A stretch of 64,000 nt of DNA from Canna indica (Eukaryota > Streptophyta > Magnoliopsida > Zingiberales > Cannaceae), in NCBI GenBank assembly GCA_034359265.1, contig CP136893.1:43535501-43599500 (forward strand), given 5' to 3'. Under the pieces are notes generated by a model. That model was not told the DNA's origin. It saw nothing but the letters and a program-made list of their open reading frames with translations, and ran no database searches. Shown here piece after piece: positions 34,001 through 45,903 of the stretch. A program made the translations under genes and the position numbers. Within the stretch, counting starts at the first letter, position 1. Each line of letters begins with the position of its first letter.

Positions 34001-34270
34001 GACATGGGTCTCAACAAGAATGTTATCCTCCATTTTGGCACGGAAGAGTTGTTTAGATAGCTTGTACCTAGCTGTCCTTATATGCTCACCATACAACAAC
34101 TTGAGGTGATCAAGGATAGCTTATGTATCCAAATGTTCCTGCTACTTTTGCAACTCATCGTACATGGATGCCAGCATTATGCATTGAACAGTGGTGCTAT
34201 CTTCACTCCAAATTTCTTGCAACTTCTCACAAACCGTCCTCTCGTCCTCGGTGTAATCCCCTTCCCCAAG
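31036..34270 (-). pseudogene. Copia polyprotein remnant, minus strand
   Basis: A decayed Ty1/copia pol read from high to low coordinates. Gag of the UBN2 type: VCEKLQEIW (about 34230), then RTARYKLSKQLFRAKMEDN and VLQYLPDLVS (34076-33893). A CCHC knuckle, CYHCGKNGH (about 33685). Integrase: HKPDTFESFKEYEGEVKE and LDRGREYLSTRFVNYLED (33000-32760). RT: VSSVGPSKVCKQQRSIYGL (about 31900), then ILGIKIY and RVRAIHYASATGSIM (31640-31420). RNase H end: GAVPKVASSTPVLYDNT-like (about 31110-31060). Many stops and shifts interrupt it and no LTRs remain. It lies between gypsy 2/SIRE sequence and gypsy 3. Confidence 0.85.
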
Positions 34271-34271
34271 G

Positions 34272-35560
34272 GGTGTAATCTCCAGAGAGGAATATCGAAT
34301 TCTGTATTGATTTACAGCCAAGGGTGAAGCCGACTCCATTCTTCCGTATCATATGGCACCAGCTGAGTTGAGGGAGTTGAAGTCCCTGTTGCAGGAGTTG
34401 CTTGAGTTGGGTTTCATTCGCCCGAGTATTTCGCCTTGGGATGCTCCAGTGCTCTTTGTAAAAAAGAAAAATGGGTACATGCAGATGTGCATTGATTACC
34501 AGTATCTTAATAAGGTAACGGTGAAGAATCGCTACCCGCTGCCCAAGATTGATGACTTATTTGATCAGCTTCAGGGAGCTCAGTGGTTTTCTAATATTGA
34601 CCTGCTGTCAGGGTATCATCAGTTGAGGATCCGGGATAGTGACATCCCTAAGACTGCTTTCAGGTCGAGGTATGGGCACTTTGAGTTCCTGGTGTTGTCC
34701 TTTTGGCTGACTAATGCACCTGCAGCATTTATTGATCTGATGAACCGAGTGTTTAGGAAATACTTCGATAAATTTGTGATAGTATTTATTGATGATATCT
34801 TGATTTATTCCACGAGCTGGGAGGAGTATGTTGAGCACTTGAGGGTGGTTCTAGAGACTCCCAGGAAGCACCGCTTAAATGCTAAATTCTCCAAGTGCGA
34901 GTTTTGGCTGGAGAGTGTATGCTTCCTTGGCCATGTGGTGTCTAGGGAAGGGGTAAAGGTGGACCCTACAAAGATAGAAGCAATTTAGAACTAGAAAAGG
35001 CCGACTAATGCCTCTGAGATTCATAGTTCCCTAGGGTTGGCAGGTTATTACAGGAAGTTTGTGGAGAATTTCTCTAGGATTGCAGCACTGTTGACCCGCC
35101 TGACTCAGAAGAAGGTCAAGTTCGAATGGGACAGTAAGTGTGAGGAGAGCTTTCTGAAGCTCAATGACCACTTGACGTCGACACTAGTTCTAGCAGTACC
35201 CTCGGGCTCGAGAGGATTTGTTGTTTATTGTGATCATGCTTCCTGGGTCGGCTTGGGTTGTGTGTTGATATAGAATGACAGGGTGTTAGCTTATGCCTCT
35301 CGGCAGATGAAGGTTCACGAGAATAATTAACCAACCCATGATCTTGAGCTAGCAGCGGTGGTGTTCGCATTGAAGCTATGACATCACTACCTTTATGGCG
35401 AGGCTTGTGAGATATACACTGATCATAAGAGCCTCCAGTATTTGCTCACCCAGAAGGAGTTGAACCTGAGATAGAGAAGATGGCTTGAGCTTTTGAAGGA
35501 CTATGACTACACAATCATGTACCATCCAGGAAAGGCTAATGTGGTGGCTGATGCTCTAGG
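34272..35560 (+). pseudogene. Gypsy element 3 RT and RNase H
   Basis: It starts abruptly inside the polyprotein at [18 protein letters not shown], then a frameshift, then [54 protein letters not shown] and the catalytic [14 protein letters not shown], with DD intact. After TAG codons at about 34987 and 34993, LAGYYRKFVENFSRIAAL and GGFVVYC-type RNase H follow, ending at [20 protein letters not shown]. Several TAGs lie where homologues have Gln or Trp. LTR, gag and protease are missing. Confidence 0.9.
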
Positions 35561-35689
35561 AAGTCTATGGGCAGTCTGGTGCATTTGGCAGTCAGGAGGA
35601 GGCCGTTGGCTCAGGATTTTGCCCTATGTTTGGATGGCGGGGCAGTCTTGTCAGTGTCAGCTTCTGGTGCACTGGTGGCCCACCTAAGG

Positions 35690-36527
35690 GTGCAGTCCAC
35701 ATTGGTGGACATGTTACGGGCAGTGCAGGAGGAGGATGCTTTATGTTCTCTCACTATGGATCTGGCTAGGAGAGGCGATGCCGATAATGGATTCAGTATG
35801 GACTCGCAGGGCATTCTGAGGTTTAAGAACTAGATATGGCCGAGGTTCGCAGGCTGGTACTAGAGATGGCTCATCGATCTACATACACTATGCATCCGGA
35901 GCCACAAAGATGTACCGAGACCTAAGGCAGAATTATTGGTGGAAAGATATGAAAAGAGAAGTGACTGAGTTTGTATCTAAGTGTCTGGTGTGTCAGCAGG
36001 TGAAGGCTGAGCATTTGAAGCCGACAGGGTTGCTCCAGAACCTTGAGGTACCAAAGTGGAAATGGAAGAGGATAACCATGGATTTCGTGACGGGGTTGCC
36101 AAAGTCTAGGAAGGGCAACCATTCTATTTGGGTAGTGGTGAGATTTGGTAAGAAAGAAAAGCTAAGCCCTAGGTTCATTGGGCCATTTCGTATTCTCAGG
36201 CGAAGGGGAGCTGTGGCCTATGAGTTGGCCTTGCCTCCTAGTATGGACCAAGTGCATCAAGTGTTCCATGTATCTATACTGAAGAAGTAAATTCGGGATG
36301 AGTCTCATGTGATTGAGCCTACCGCAATTGAGGTGGATTCAACAGTCTCTTATGAGGAGCGGCCAATTGAGGTGTTAGACCGTCAGATCAAAAAATTGAG
36401 GTCCAAGGAGATCCCCTTGGTTAAGGTCAGGTGGGAGTACCATTCCGAGCAGGAGGCCACCTGGGAGGTGGAGCAGGATATGAGAGAGTGTTATCCTTCA
36501 TTGTTTGATGATTTGGTGAGTCCTTAA
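35690..36527 (+). pseudogene. Gypsy element 3 integrase with core deletion, and chromodomain
   Basis: The zinc-binding and first core part is readable: MYRDLRQNYWWKDMKREV, CLVCQQVKAEHLKPTGLL and ITMDFVTGLPKSRKGNHS. After IWVVV the frame jumps to RFGKKEKLSPRFIGPFRI, so most of the catalytic core, with its second Asp and Glu, is deleted without breaking the frame. After the stop at about 36288 a chromodomain follows (ERPIEVLDRQIKKLRSKE, KVRWEYHSEQEATWEVEQ, to 36527). This marks the element as a chromovirus, whose chromodomain normally directs insertion to heterochromatin. Confidence 0.9.
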
Positions 36528-36566
36528 TTTTCTTTTTCTGAAATTCGAGGATGAATTTTCTTTAAT

Positions 36567-36576
36567 GAGAGAGGAT
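36567..36576 (+). other. Polypurine tract of gypsy element 3
   Basis: GAGAGAGGAT immediately precedes the LTR start TGTAATATCC at 36577, in the right place to prime plus-strand synthesis. Confidence 0.7.
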
Positions 36577-37084
36577 TGTAATATCCTAGATATTTTAGTT
36601 ATATTTTTCCTCTTATGGTTTGTGTTTGCCAGCTTAGCGGACTAGTCCGAGGTCGAACCGAGTCGACTCATGTTCCGGAGCGAGCTTGCGAGCTCGGGTA
36701 AGTAAGAATATGAGTTATGTAAAATTTTCTTATGTAGATTAATTTATTAAATTTTTTGTTGTGTATGCATGATTGTTTAATTATGTTGTATATGGGTGTG
36801 CTTGTGTTGGATGTTTATGTGAAGCATGGGAGTAATTTGGGTTTAATTAAGCTTAGTGGGTTAGCGGGTCGAGAAGTTAGTGGGTATGGATCTGGGTTGA
36901 GGCGGATGCGGGTTAAAAATTATGGGAAGGGGTATAAAATCTCCCCATAGGGCTTGCAGCCCCCTATTGGAGCCGTACAAGGCATTGAGGGAAAGAGAGG
37001 AGCCGCCAGCCCCCCCCCTTCCTCTCTCTTGCAAGCCGCCGAGCCTTTCCCTTCACCTTCTTCCTCTTCTTCCACTACAAAAAA

Positions 37085-37460
37085 ACAGGGTATCACCAAC
37101 GGACTAAATCTGTTGGTAATAGTCATAAATCCGTTGGTAATACTATTACCAACGGACTTCTGTTGGTAAAATCCGTTGGTGATACCCTGCTAGGTATTAC
37201 CGACGGATATTACAACATCCGTTGGTAATACCAACGAATAAAAACATCCGTTGGTAATATCAACGGATATTTTTCTGTTGGTATTACCAACGGATTTGTG
37301 TTTGTTGGTATTACCAACAGATTTGTGTTTGTTGGTATTACTCTGTTGGTAATATCAACGAATAGATCCGTTGGTAACATCCATAGTTATTACCAACAGA
37401 TATACTTTCACTAGTGATATCAATTTATACACTTTGGTATACCAACAGTTATCCATTGGT
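37085..37460. repeat. CACTA 1 left subterminal repeats (CCAACGGA)
   Basis: More than fifteen copies of ATCCGTTGGT / ACCAACGGAT in both orientations, often as ATCCGTTGGTAATACCAACGGAT-like dyads. They are matched by four at the right end (43540-43610). Such arrays bind the TNPA-type protein in known CACTA elements; binding here is inferred. Confidence 0.85.
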
Positions 37461-39135
37461 AATATCATTTCTATACATTTAATCTACTTTTTGGTTATCG
37501 AATTACACACATATATATCAAATTTTCTAATTATACAACCACTCACATTTTCATAACCAATCATACACATACATATTTAAGAAACCAAACTCACATTTTC
37601 ATAATCAACTCATCTACCAAAATACATATATAACCAACCCTTTCAACATATATATGAAAATATTTTGATTAAAACCAACTGTTGGTATACATTAGTCAAA
37701 AACTGTTGGTATACATTAGTCAACTCTTTCAACAAAATACATATAAAACTAATTGTTGGTATACATTAGTTGAAACTCCTCTAATTATCCAAATTTAGAA
37801 ATCTCTCGATTCCTTGCATAAATTCATTAGTGGTGCAACCTGGATAAAAACAAACACATAGCGTACTTTAAATTAGCTTTTCGTCAAGATAACAATATAT
37901 TGATGAAGAACAATGATGGTGAACCAAATTGGTCTTTTGAAGAACATAATGTTCATTTTAGCAAGCAAAAGAAAAGCTTACTACTAGAAACCCAGTTAAG
38001 TGCAAGGAATCACATAAAATAAGGTCTAATAAGGAATATAAAAGTAAGTCAAGCACAAAATAGAGAGTTAAGTATTTATTACATGTACATGTACATGTAG
38101 ATAGAACTATGAACACCTATGTACCTTGACAGGTGCCTTTGAAGAGCTGCGATTTTTCTGTCTCACGAATATCTACACCAAAAGATAACATGTTAAAAAA
38201 ATTCAGCAAACAATATTTGCAAAGAGTTATAGGTTTAGAGGATTATGCTTCAATGGCCTAATTAATAAGAAAGTTAACCTTCTCAGCACTATCACTGATT
38301 TAGTAACTCCTACTTAGAAATAGAACATGTTCCAGGCATGTCGTCCCATGTTATCAACAAATTGTTGTCATAACTCATAAGAAAAAAAATCAAAGGTTTA
38401 AGAAAAAAATTATCTTTAACATATACCAAGGTAACAAAACATGTCAAGGATTTGAATATGCTTCAATTGTTGTCATAACATACATGAAGTAGTACTGAAA
38501 AAAATTATCTTTAATATATGCCAAGGTAACAAAACATGTCCATCTTAAGGTTTAAGAAATTATACCAGCAGTTGCACATGGTCTAATCAGTCCTACTTCA
38601 CATACATGCTATCCAAATTAAATATTAATATACTTCACCTTGCATCATCTCAGTCTATTATAGAGAGAGGGGGGGGAGAGAGAGAGATTGAGATAAATTT
38701 TCCAATTCAAAGTAAGATGGTAATAACTTTTGTTTAAGGAAATATACATGGCTTGAGGCTTGAACTAATGAAACCAGACAACTAGAAAGACTTAGAAGTC
38801 TGTTTGCCTGAAATCAGTAATGATTTCATTTATATCAATGCTCACATATCAATACCTGCTTTGGTAATACTACATCCTTCAAGTAGGTGATAGATCATAG
38901 AACAAACAAATGACTATTTTTTTAATTTACACGCGTACTAATAGGAACTTTAGAATAAAGAATAAAAAAAAATAAGTGGGAACTCTGACAATATTTTTTC
39001 ATTTCTTGCTATTAATTTTGATCTCACATCATATGCTGACTAATGCTTGGTACTAGTTTAGATGTGTAGTTTTAACACGATTTTGACTCAATCTATGTCT
39101 AATTCATTAAATCAAACACACATTTAAGAGTAATC

Positions 39136-39136
39136 A

Positions 39137-39190
<54 letters not shown>
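39136..39190. repeat. (TA)n microsatellite
   Basis: About 27 TA dinucleotides with one TG interruption near the start. Confidence 0.95.
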
Positions 39191-39195
<5 letters not shown>

Positions 39196-40218
39196 TCATG
39201 TGCAAATGCATGCCAAAGATAAATAGAGGTGTAGTAGAATGACTTGATAAGTTCAATTAACGAGGAAGACAAATGTGCAAAACAAATAAGATGTTGGTTC
39301 TTGGTTCCTATCGGAGTTTCAGATCAGTTCAAACCTAATCAAATTGAACCTAATATATGTTATTTTTATCAAATATTTCAAAAGCATAATATTAAAAATG
39401 ATAAGACATATTTCTAGAAATAGAAATGTATTACATCAGTGATTTGAAAGATCAAGTTAAATCAAAATTAATTTTGGATGCATTAAACCTGAACTAAACT
39501 AAACTTAAAAAATTGGACCAAACAAGAAGTTCTGGTTCAATTGGGTTTCTCACAAATTTTACATGCATGCTGAACAAAGAATCACAATAAAATAAAACTC
39601 AATCATGACAGAATGAAGGGTAAAAAAAACAAAGGAACTTAAATCAGAATAATTTTGCCGCGAGGGCAAGATACAACTTTTACCATGATTGCTAGTTGCA
39701 AAGATCGAATTTTTAGGGCAAATTCAGATCCATAGATCAATAGATGGATATGCACATAAAGACGAAAACAAAGAAAATAGTCCAAGCTGACAAGGAACAA
39801 GAGACAAACCATGATTATCTACTTCACACCTAGGGAAGATAAGAAAAACTACTCAGGTGATATAAATGGACGCAAAGAAAACACCTATGAATGTCTAGGG
39901 AAGATAAAACACCACAAATTAGGAACTATTTGCAAGGCAGTTGTAAGACTAACTATGCAGATGTAAGAAAATTGTATGAACTAATTAAAACCTGATCACT
40001 TTACATTCTTCATCAAAATACTCTAAAATAAGAAAAAGTTAGTTGCCACTTGCAAAAGAGCAGCATAACCAATAGCAGTAGAAACATTTAGCAGAATGGA
40101 ATAAGACAATTACATGTTTTTACTTTTGTGAAAGTGTATAGACGATAGTAATTCCAGAAATCATAGGAAGGCAATACAAGAAAAATTGCAATTAAAACTA
40201 GAGATTCCAGTAACATAC

Positions 40219-40329
40219 CTTCCAGCGATTTTTTGAACAATATGATTCTAAATATTTGTAAGCCGATCAATTATGTCTCTAAATGTTGGTCTGTCAGCAG
40301 GGTTTTCACTCCAGCAATGTTCAATTAGC
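40219..40329 (-). pseudogene. Captured exon of an ILK/Raf-like protein kinase
   Basis: The minus-strand frame reads LIEHCWSENPADRPTFRD then IIDRLTNI. This is the kinase subdomain XI signature (C-W-x4-P-x2-R-P-x-F), closest to plant integrin-linked/ankyrin-type Raf-like kinases. CATAG lies just before and GTATGT just after, so exon borders are kept. A TAG after LTNI is an in-frame stop. The rest of the kinase is not seen. Fragment acquired by CACTA 1. Confidence 0.8.
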
Positions 40330-41029
40330 CTATGAGAAAAAAACATGTCTGCTATAGTAAAGTGATATATGTGTATATATAACTACAGAAAAATGATATA
40401 GTAATGAACATTCTTTCTTCCATACACATACATGGAGAACCCTTTGCATTCATGTCCTCGTTACAACTATGAGGCTGTTCCATAAAGGGCATAAAGGAAA
40501 TGTTCTTGTGGTTCTTTCACGGAACTGGAGCATCATGATTAGTACAGCTAACAAGCTAGTTGGCAAAGGAAAAAAACTTGGTTTCACTTCATATTACAAA
40601 GGAAGAATCAGTACATACAACAATCAGTGGCAACCATAAAGTCATACGTTGGATGGTAGAGATGCATTGAGATGGGTCTGCACTCTGCAGAACCATTACA
40701 TGGTAGTTGGAGATGACAAAATATATAGGATATTATACTAGGCCTTTTAAATAGAGCAACAACATATAAGAGTTGGAAACTATTTATATACCTCTAATGC
40801 CAAAAGAGTTAGCTATTTATTCTTATTATATAGTAGCAACCATACTAAAATGTTGAATAAATACCTTTAATTCATGCTAAGCCCTTGAATACAGATGTAC
40901 TCAATTAAGAGGACTATGTGGAGAACCACTTCAATTATCGTTGGATGGAAGGACTATGTGGAGAACCTCGTTGAGTACACAAGTTGCATGACAGAAAAGT
41001 TTTTCTTTTATCTTAGCTTCATGACTTAC

Positions 41030-41166
41030 TTTGTGACAACTTTGAGCTTCATTTTTGTGGAAACATCTGAAGAAAGAAAAGCCTCAATAACACGGCCTCC
41101 TCCAGCATCTTTTGTAGTTTGAAGGACATGGGCAGCATCCATTGATGTAAGACTCATGACAAAAGA
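41030..41166 (-). pseudogene. Captured exon of a PUF-repeat (NOP9/APUM23-like) protein
   Basis: It is bordered by ATTCAG and GTAAGT. The 137-bp segment reads without stops: SFVMSLTSMDAAHVLQTTKD, then AGGGRVIEAFLSSDVSTKMK. The 'D..G.RVIEAFL.S..S.K.K' pattern matches Pumilio-like repeats of the nucleolar NOP9/APUM23 group, which act in rRNA processing. The assignment is from memory of the family and is moderate. A single exon inside a transposon cannot be functional alone. Confidence 0.6.
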
Positions 41167-41775
41167 CTGAATTAATTGCTATCAATACCAAAAATATCAG
41201 ATACCATTACATTTTAAATTTATATATTAAAAAGAAAATTCAACAGTAAGTATGGATAAGAAAAATTGTCAACAAATAAGGTAATTAGGCCTCAAATCAG
41301 ATAAGTATCAAATGAGGAGTTCAACGTACCATAGGATATCTAAAAATGATTTGTAACATTAAGCAACCCAACACATGCATTTTATCATAAGGAGGCCATT
41401 TCCAACTAGACTTGTCTCGGAAGTAGCTCTCGAGAAATAGTATATGCGGAACAATAAAGTTGGGAGATTTCAAGTCTAAATTCTATGTACAAATACTATA
41501 AAAAGCACAAAACTTTCCAGATCTTTACCACCATCAGTTAGTACAAATACTATGTAGCACTAAACAAAATAAGTCATTATCATCTTTCATCAATAAAAAT
41601 CAATTTATAATAGTCATCAATATGCCTAGACATAGAATAGTGATTATTTAACAGATGTTTGTTCCTATGTGTCTATCTCCGTCCATAAAAAGTTAAGACA
41701 AATTTAGAACCTAAATTGACACTTAGACCATAATTATGCCTTAAGCTTTTCTCTTTTTTCCCATTATGTAGATAC

Positions 41776-41887
41776 CTGATTCTTTGTAAACTCCTTGGGA
41801 TGATCATTTTCAGAACCATGCTCTGCATCCCAATCTTCCCATGCACTAATCAAGCTTACATCATAGGCTCCTTGACAAATGCAAACA
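41776..41887 (-). pseudogene. Captured exon, unidentified (SAWEDWDAEHG)
   Basis: A 112-bp open segment between CTTCAG and GTATCT, reading CICQGAYDVSLISAWEDW then DAEHGSENDHPKEFTKNQ. I do not recognise the family. Exon-like borders and a stop-free frame argue that it came from a host gene, possibly the same one as 42134-42203. Confidence 0.5.
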
Positions 41888-42133
41888 CTGAAGACATAGA
41901 ATAGTATTACCATTTTACTAAAACATTAATATATACTGATAAATGAACTTATAAGCATAAATCTTCAGGACAATAATGTTCAAAGAAATTGACCAGTTTC
42001 CTTTTGCTAATGTTCAGGGCTGGTGAATTAATAGTATTACCAGTTTCCTTCTGCCAAGAAATTGATGCAAGAAGACCAAATTATTTAAACATTATCAGCA
42101 TGAGCACACAAATTTAAGAAAATAAGAACATAC

Positions 42134-42203
42134 TGCTTTAGAGATTGGATTCCTCTGTTGGGTGCTCCTCTTTGTTTGACTGGAGGCCTAAATTTTATCC
42201 CAG
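42134..42203 (-). pseudogene. Captured exon, unidentified (KFRPPVKQRG)
   Basis: A 70-bp segment between TTGCAG and GTATGT reading GIKFRPPVKQRGAPNRGI then QSLKQ. It lies 246 bp upstream, in transcript sense, of the 41776-41887 exon with compatible phase. No family is recognised. Confidence 0.45.
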
Positions 42204-43254
42204 CTGCAAGGACAATACTTTCCCTTCCTCAATCAATAAAAAGAATGGAGAGAAGTAAAATAAGAATCAAGGATTAATGAAGCGCTCAAAGTCAATATCA
42301 CCACCCAATCCAAAAGCTCACTTTTTCCACATAAACGCGAAGTAAGGACAACCATGAGAGTAAATTGCAACACCCATAATATCAATTTTCACATTATAAA
42401 CTATCGGGAACCATCAAATGAGCAAAGATAAAAGCAGTGGAGGCATTCCAACCGTGCATAATCTATCAAACACGTTAAACGACGAGAAAAAAAGGATCTT
42501 TTGCATACCTTGTGGAAAGGGATCAGTTCCAGCTAACTCTTGGTTGGGGCAAACTCATCCGCCTTCCCTACTCGATCGATCTCTGTATTAGGAAAATTAA
42601 AATAAAATATAGAGAAATAGAAAAATGTCAGGAACGCGATAAAGTGGTAACTTGGTGCTCTTATCTGTACGTCCTTAGGTTCGTATCTACAACCATTCGT
42701 CTTCTTCTTTCGTAAACCACAGCAACTTGGGTTTTAGGTAATCCTTCACCTTGCGGGGAAGCGATCTCCGCCCAAAGATCGTTCCCCTTGCCTGAACGTG
42801 TTGAAGATTATGGAGGAAACAGAGATAAATTTGGGGGTGAATTAAATTTAGATCGGGAAGGAAGAGCAACTACGGGTACCATGAGCAGAACCAGTTAAAC
42901 AACTTTGATAAGCGACGAGTGATCCTCTAAGAGAGAGAGAGAGAGGGGAACGTACCAGGTGAGCTACAGCAGATCGGCAAATTGGGAGTGTGTGCAGACT
43001 CGGTAGAGGCATTTCATCGGTTGGGGAAAAAAAGAGCAAGCGGGGTTTTTGGTCGGCAGAGAGAATTAAAATAATAGAGCCGGAAACCAACAAAGCTTAC
43101 TTCGATAGCTGAAGGTCGCCTCTTTTCTCCTTCGATCCTCCTCTTCCCGTAAAAGACTGGCACCGAGAAGGGAGCGAGAGTAGGTGGACGGAGAAAGGCG
43201 AGGAATGAGCAGAGAAAGAAGCGGCACCGAGAATGGATCACTAGGGTAATGTTG

Positions 43255-43400
43255 AATCCCCGACAATGAGAACGGCGAGGTGTCGTAGGCTGAGGTCGCG
43301 CGGAATGGGGAGGCATCGCAGGGCGAGGTCGAGCGGAATGGGGAGGCATCGCAGAGAGAGGTCACGGAACAGGGAGGTGTTGCAGGGAGAGGTCACGGAG
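43255..43400. repeat. 33-bp minisatellite in CACTA 1
   Basis: About four diverged units of GGAATGGGGAGGCATCGCAG plus GGCGAGGTCGAGC, in the region that would be the 5' leader of the captured exons on the minus strand. Confidence 0.75.
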
Positions 43401-43539
43401 TTTGTTGGCTGGGAAAAATTAAGGGGATCGTTGTATTAGGGCTGAAAAAAATATGGCGTAAAAATAATATTTTGGTGAGTTAGTAGGGGGGAAATATTTG
43501 GTCGGCTGAAATAGAATGGAGAAAAAATTATAGGCTGAT

Positions 43540-43615
43540 TTACCAACGGATTTTTTAATCCGTTGGTAATTTTGTTGGTAATACCAACAAACTAAATCCG
43601 TTGGTGATGCTATGT
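43540..43615. repeat. CACTA 1 right subterminal repeats
   Basis: ACCAACGGATTTTTTAATCC followed by further CCGTTGGT words next to the right terminus, matching the left array. Confidence 0.85.
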
Positions 43616-44935
43616 TTTCTTGTAGTGTTCCTTCTCTTTGGAGCCGAGCCAAGAGGATCCGACTTGAAGCCGCCAACCCCTCTCTCTCTTCCCCTTTTCC
43701 TCTCCTCAAGCCGGCGACTTGAGGTGAGCCGCCGCCCGCTCTTTCCTCCTTCTTGAGTTGAGCCGCCATCTCTTGAGGCCGGATTCAAGGGTCATCGTCC
43801 GGGATTTCTTCTTTAATCATCCTTCCTATTTAGGTGGGTGGTTTTATCCCTCCTTCTCGGGTTTTCTTCGAGTTATTGAGGCCGTGGCTAGGAGGATTTT
43901 GGTTTGTTTTCCGATGATCTCTTGATTTATCGTGGATCTTTTGTGTGCCGTGTTTGAGGAGGCCCTAAACCTTCCCCTATGTGGCAGCTCAGCAGCCCTA
44001 GGATGACCCTAGGGGTGCTCCGCCACCTAAGGGGTGCCCTCCAAGTGTTCAATGAATTGCCTAAGAGAAGGATGTAGATTTTATTGCCTTCTATAATTTC
44101 AATTTGTTCATCAATCTTGATGCTTACAATTTAAATGCATGATTGATATTAAATCTGTAATTTTTTAAAATATATCATGTGTCCAAAGATGGGTTTGATC
44201 TTGAAGGCATGAGAGTTCTTGAATTAGATTCTTGAATACAAAGGTTGGTTCTTGGGTAAAGAGGGTTGTGTTGCTTGTTGTTCTTGCATATTAAATATGA
44301 TTTTGTGAGATCTATTTTAATGATTATTAATCTGATGTGATGGAAATTGTGGGAGTTAATTTTTGTGAATTTTCGGATTTATTTTTCAAGATATGTTGAA
44401 ATTTTAATATTGCTGGAATTTCATGCTGAGAATGATGAATCTGTGCTGTTTTCGAAATTGCTTGTTGTGGTGTGGGAGTTTCTCTGAACATAGTCGTGTA
44501 ACCGATCGTTTCGACCAGAAAACATAGTTTGGAAACACTCTTGAGACCTGATTCGGGTTAGATACGTCAGTTTTGGGTACAACAGTAATGGATCTCATAG
44601 TAGTCCTAGTTAGGGGTCATAGTTGAGTCTGTAGTAGTTGATCATGCACTGTGATTTGATGTTTTAGAGTTGTAGTCCTGTGGGGACATTCATGTTTTTT
44701 TCATACTTTTATTTGTAAAAGAACTATTGCTCTTTGATTCATTTATTTCCGTACTTGATCTATTTATTTAAAACTTTGATGTTTTGAAATAAAAATCTGT
44801 TTTGGTTCTTTCATTTGATAAAAGTTGTTGTTTATTCTGCTATGTTTTATGAGTTGGCATGTGCATGAGTTAGACTGCGGGGTATAGGCACGTATACCCT
44901 AGCCGATCACGTGACCCTGAATTTGGGTCGTGACA

Positions 44936-45903
44936 ACACACTTGTCCCTCATAACGATGGAAGGCGTGATTGATATTCTTAACATCTTAACCATCTGGAC
45001 TCAATATTATTGGAGGCTTTCTTCATGCAATTATAATTTATCTAAGCAACCAACAATTGAAGCAAGAGTAATAAATAAAAGCATAAAGTAAATAAGGATG
45101 ATAATGGATGTTCTAATGGTTCCACCAGAGCAACCGGGCAAACCAAGGCCATCATCCTAAGTTTCTTAAGGAGCTCTGTCTCACCAAGGGGCTGCCAAAA
45201 ACCATTTTGAAGGTTGCCGGTTCCATCAGTGCCTTCCTGGGGTTCAAGCCATCATCAACATGGCGCCGAACACCTCCTCTCCGCGCACACACCAAAACGG
45301 GACAGCAAGCGTGCTCGTCGCAAATCTGCCCCTAAACTTGTAATTTTACAAAAATAAAAAAAGAAGACCCCAAACAACCCTTGGGGAAAGGTTTAAGGAG
45401 AGGGAGAAGTGAGTTACAATCAGAATTCTCAAGAGGAAGGCAGGAATACGCAGGCCCTATTTAAAAATTACAAAGCTGAAATTTCATAAATTTACAAGCA
45501 ATCTTGACAACCATGTTTTACACACAGTCACATGCACATAGGGCTCATCCATAATCACCTTTCATGCATCACTTCATATATGAAAAATAAAGGAAAAAAC
45601 AGAATCCAAAATCGCGCAAATACAATAACGTTTCCACCCAAAATGGTTCAAACAATACATGCTGAATTTTTTCGGTTCTTGGAGCTGTTCAACCATGAAC
45701 CCACAGGATTTTTGAGTTTAAATTCTGTCCAAAATCAATATGGACAGTAGGCTTCCACCTCGATTCATCATATGAACTGAGGACCCAAGAGAATAACTCA
45801 AAAAACTCCGAAAACCAAAATCGGGCAGCATGACGTTTAGGGAGTGAACGGTTCGTAAACGTGATCAAAACACGAAATAAAAATTTCAAAACATTTCTAA
45901 AGG
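44936..45903. other. Leader/internal remnant next to copia-type LTR, no gene seen
   Basis: This begins right after gypsy LTR 3. On the minus strand it follows a tRNA-Met-like primer site at 45917-45904, so it is probably the start of the internal region of that LTR element. No gag or pol motif is readable. Confidence 0.45.

Larger units (their letters stand above)
37073..43627. mobile_element. CACTA element 1, complete ends, gene-capturing
   Basis: It starts CACTACAAAAAAACAGGG and ends CTATGTTTTCTTGTAGTG, flanked by TTC on both sides (37070-37072, 43628-43630), the 3-bp duplication expected for CACTA. Both ends carry CCAACGGA arrays. No transposase is recognised, so it would need one in trans. 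The interior holds exon-like segments on the minus strand with AG and GT borders (40219-40329, 41030-41166, 41776-41887, 42134-42203, possibly 38125-38172), separated by intron-like A/T-rich sequence. This looks like a Pack-type CACTA. Confidence 0.9.
36577..44935 (+). mobile_element. 3' LTR of gypsy element 3, interrupted by CACTA 1
   Basis: It begins TGTAATATCCTAGATATT and ends ATTTGGGTCGTGACA. Without the CACTA (37073-43627) it is about 1.8 kb, against 2.8 kb for LTR 1. The missing kilobase is the segment with the hairpin array and splice-acceptor-like tract, lost near 44590. The remaining parts align with 6097-6440 and 7440-8899. The 3' flank is ACACA. Confidence 0.85.

Noticed and set aside
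43014..43365. Pro/Ser/Ala repeat frame (ATSAYDTSPF-like).
   Set aside because: Produced by the 33-bp minisatellite in CACTA 1; no domain recognised.
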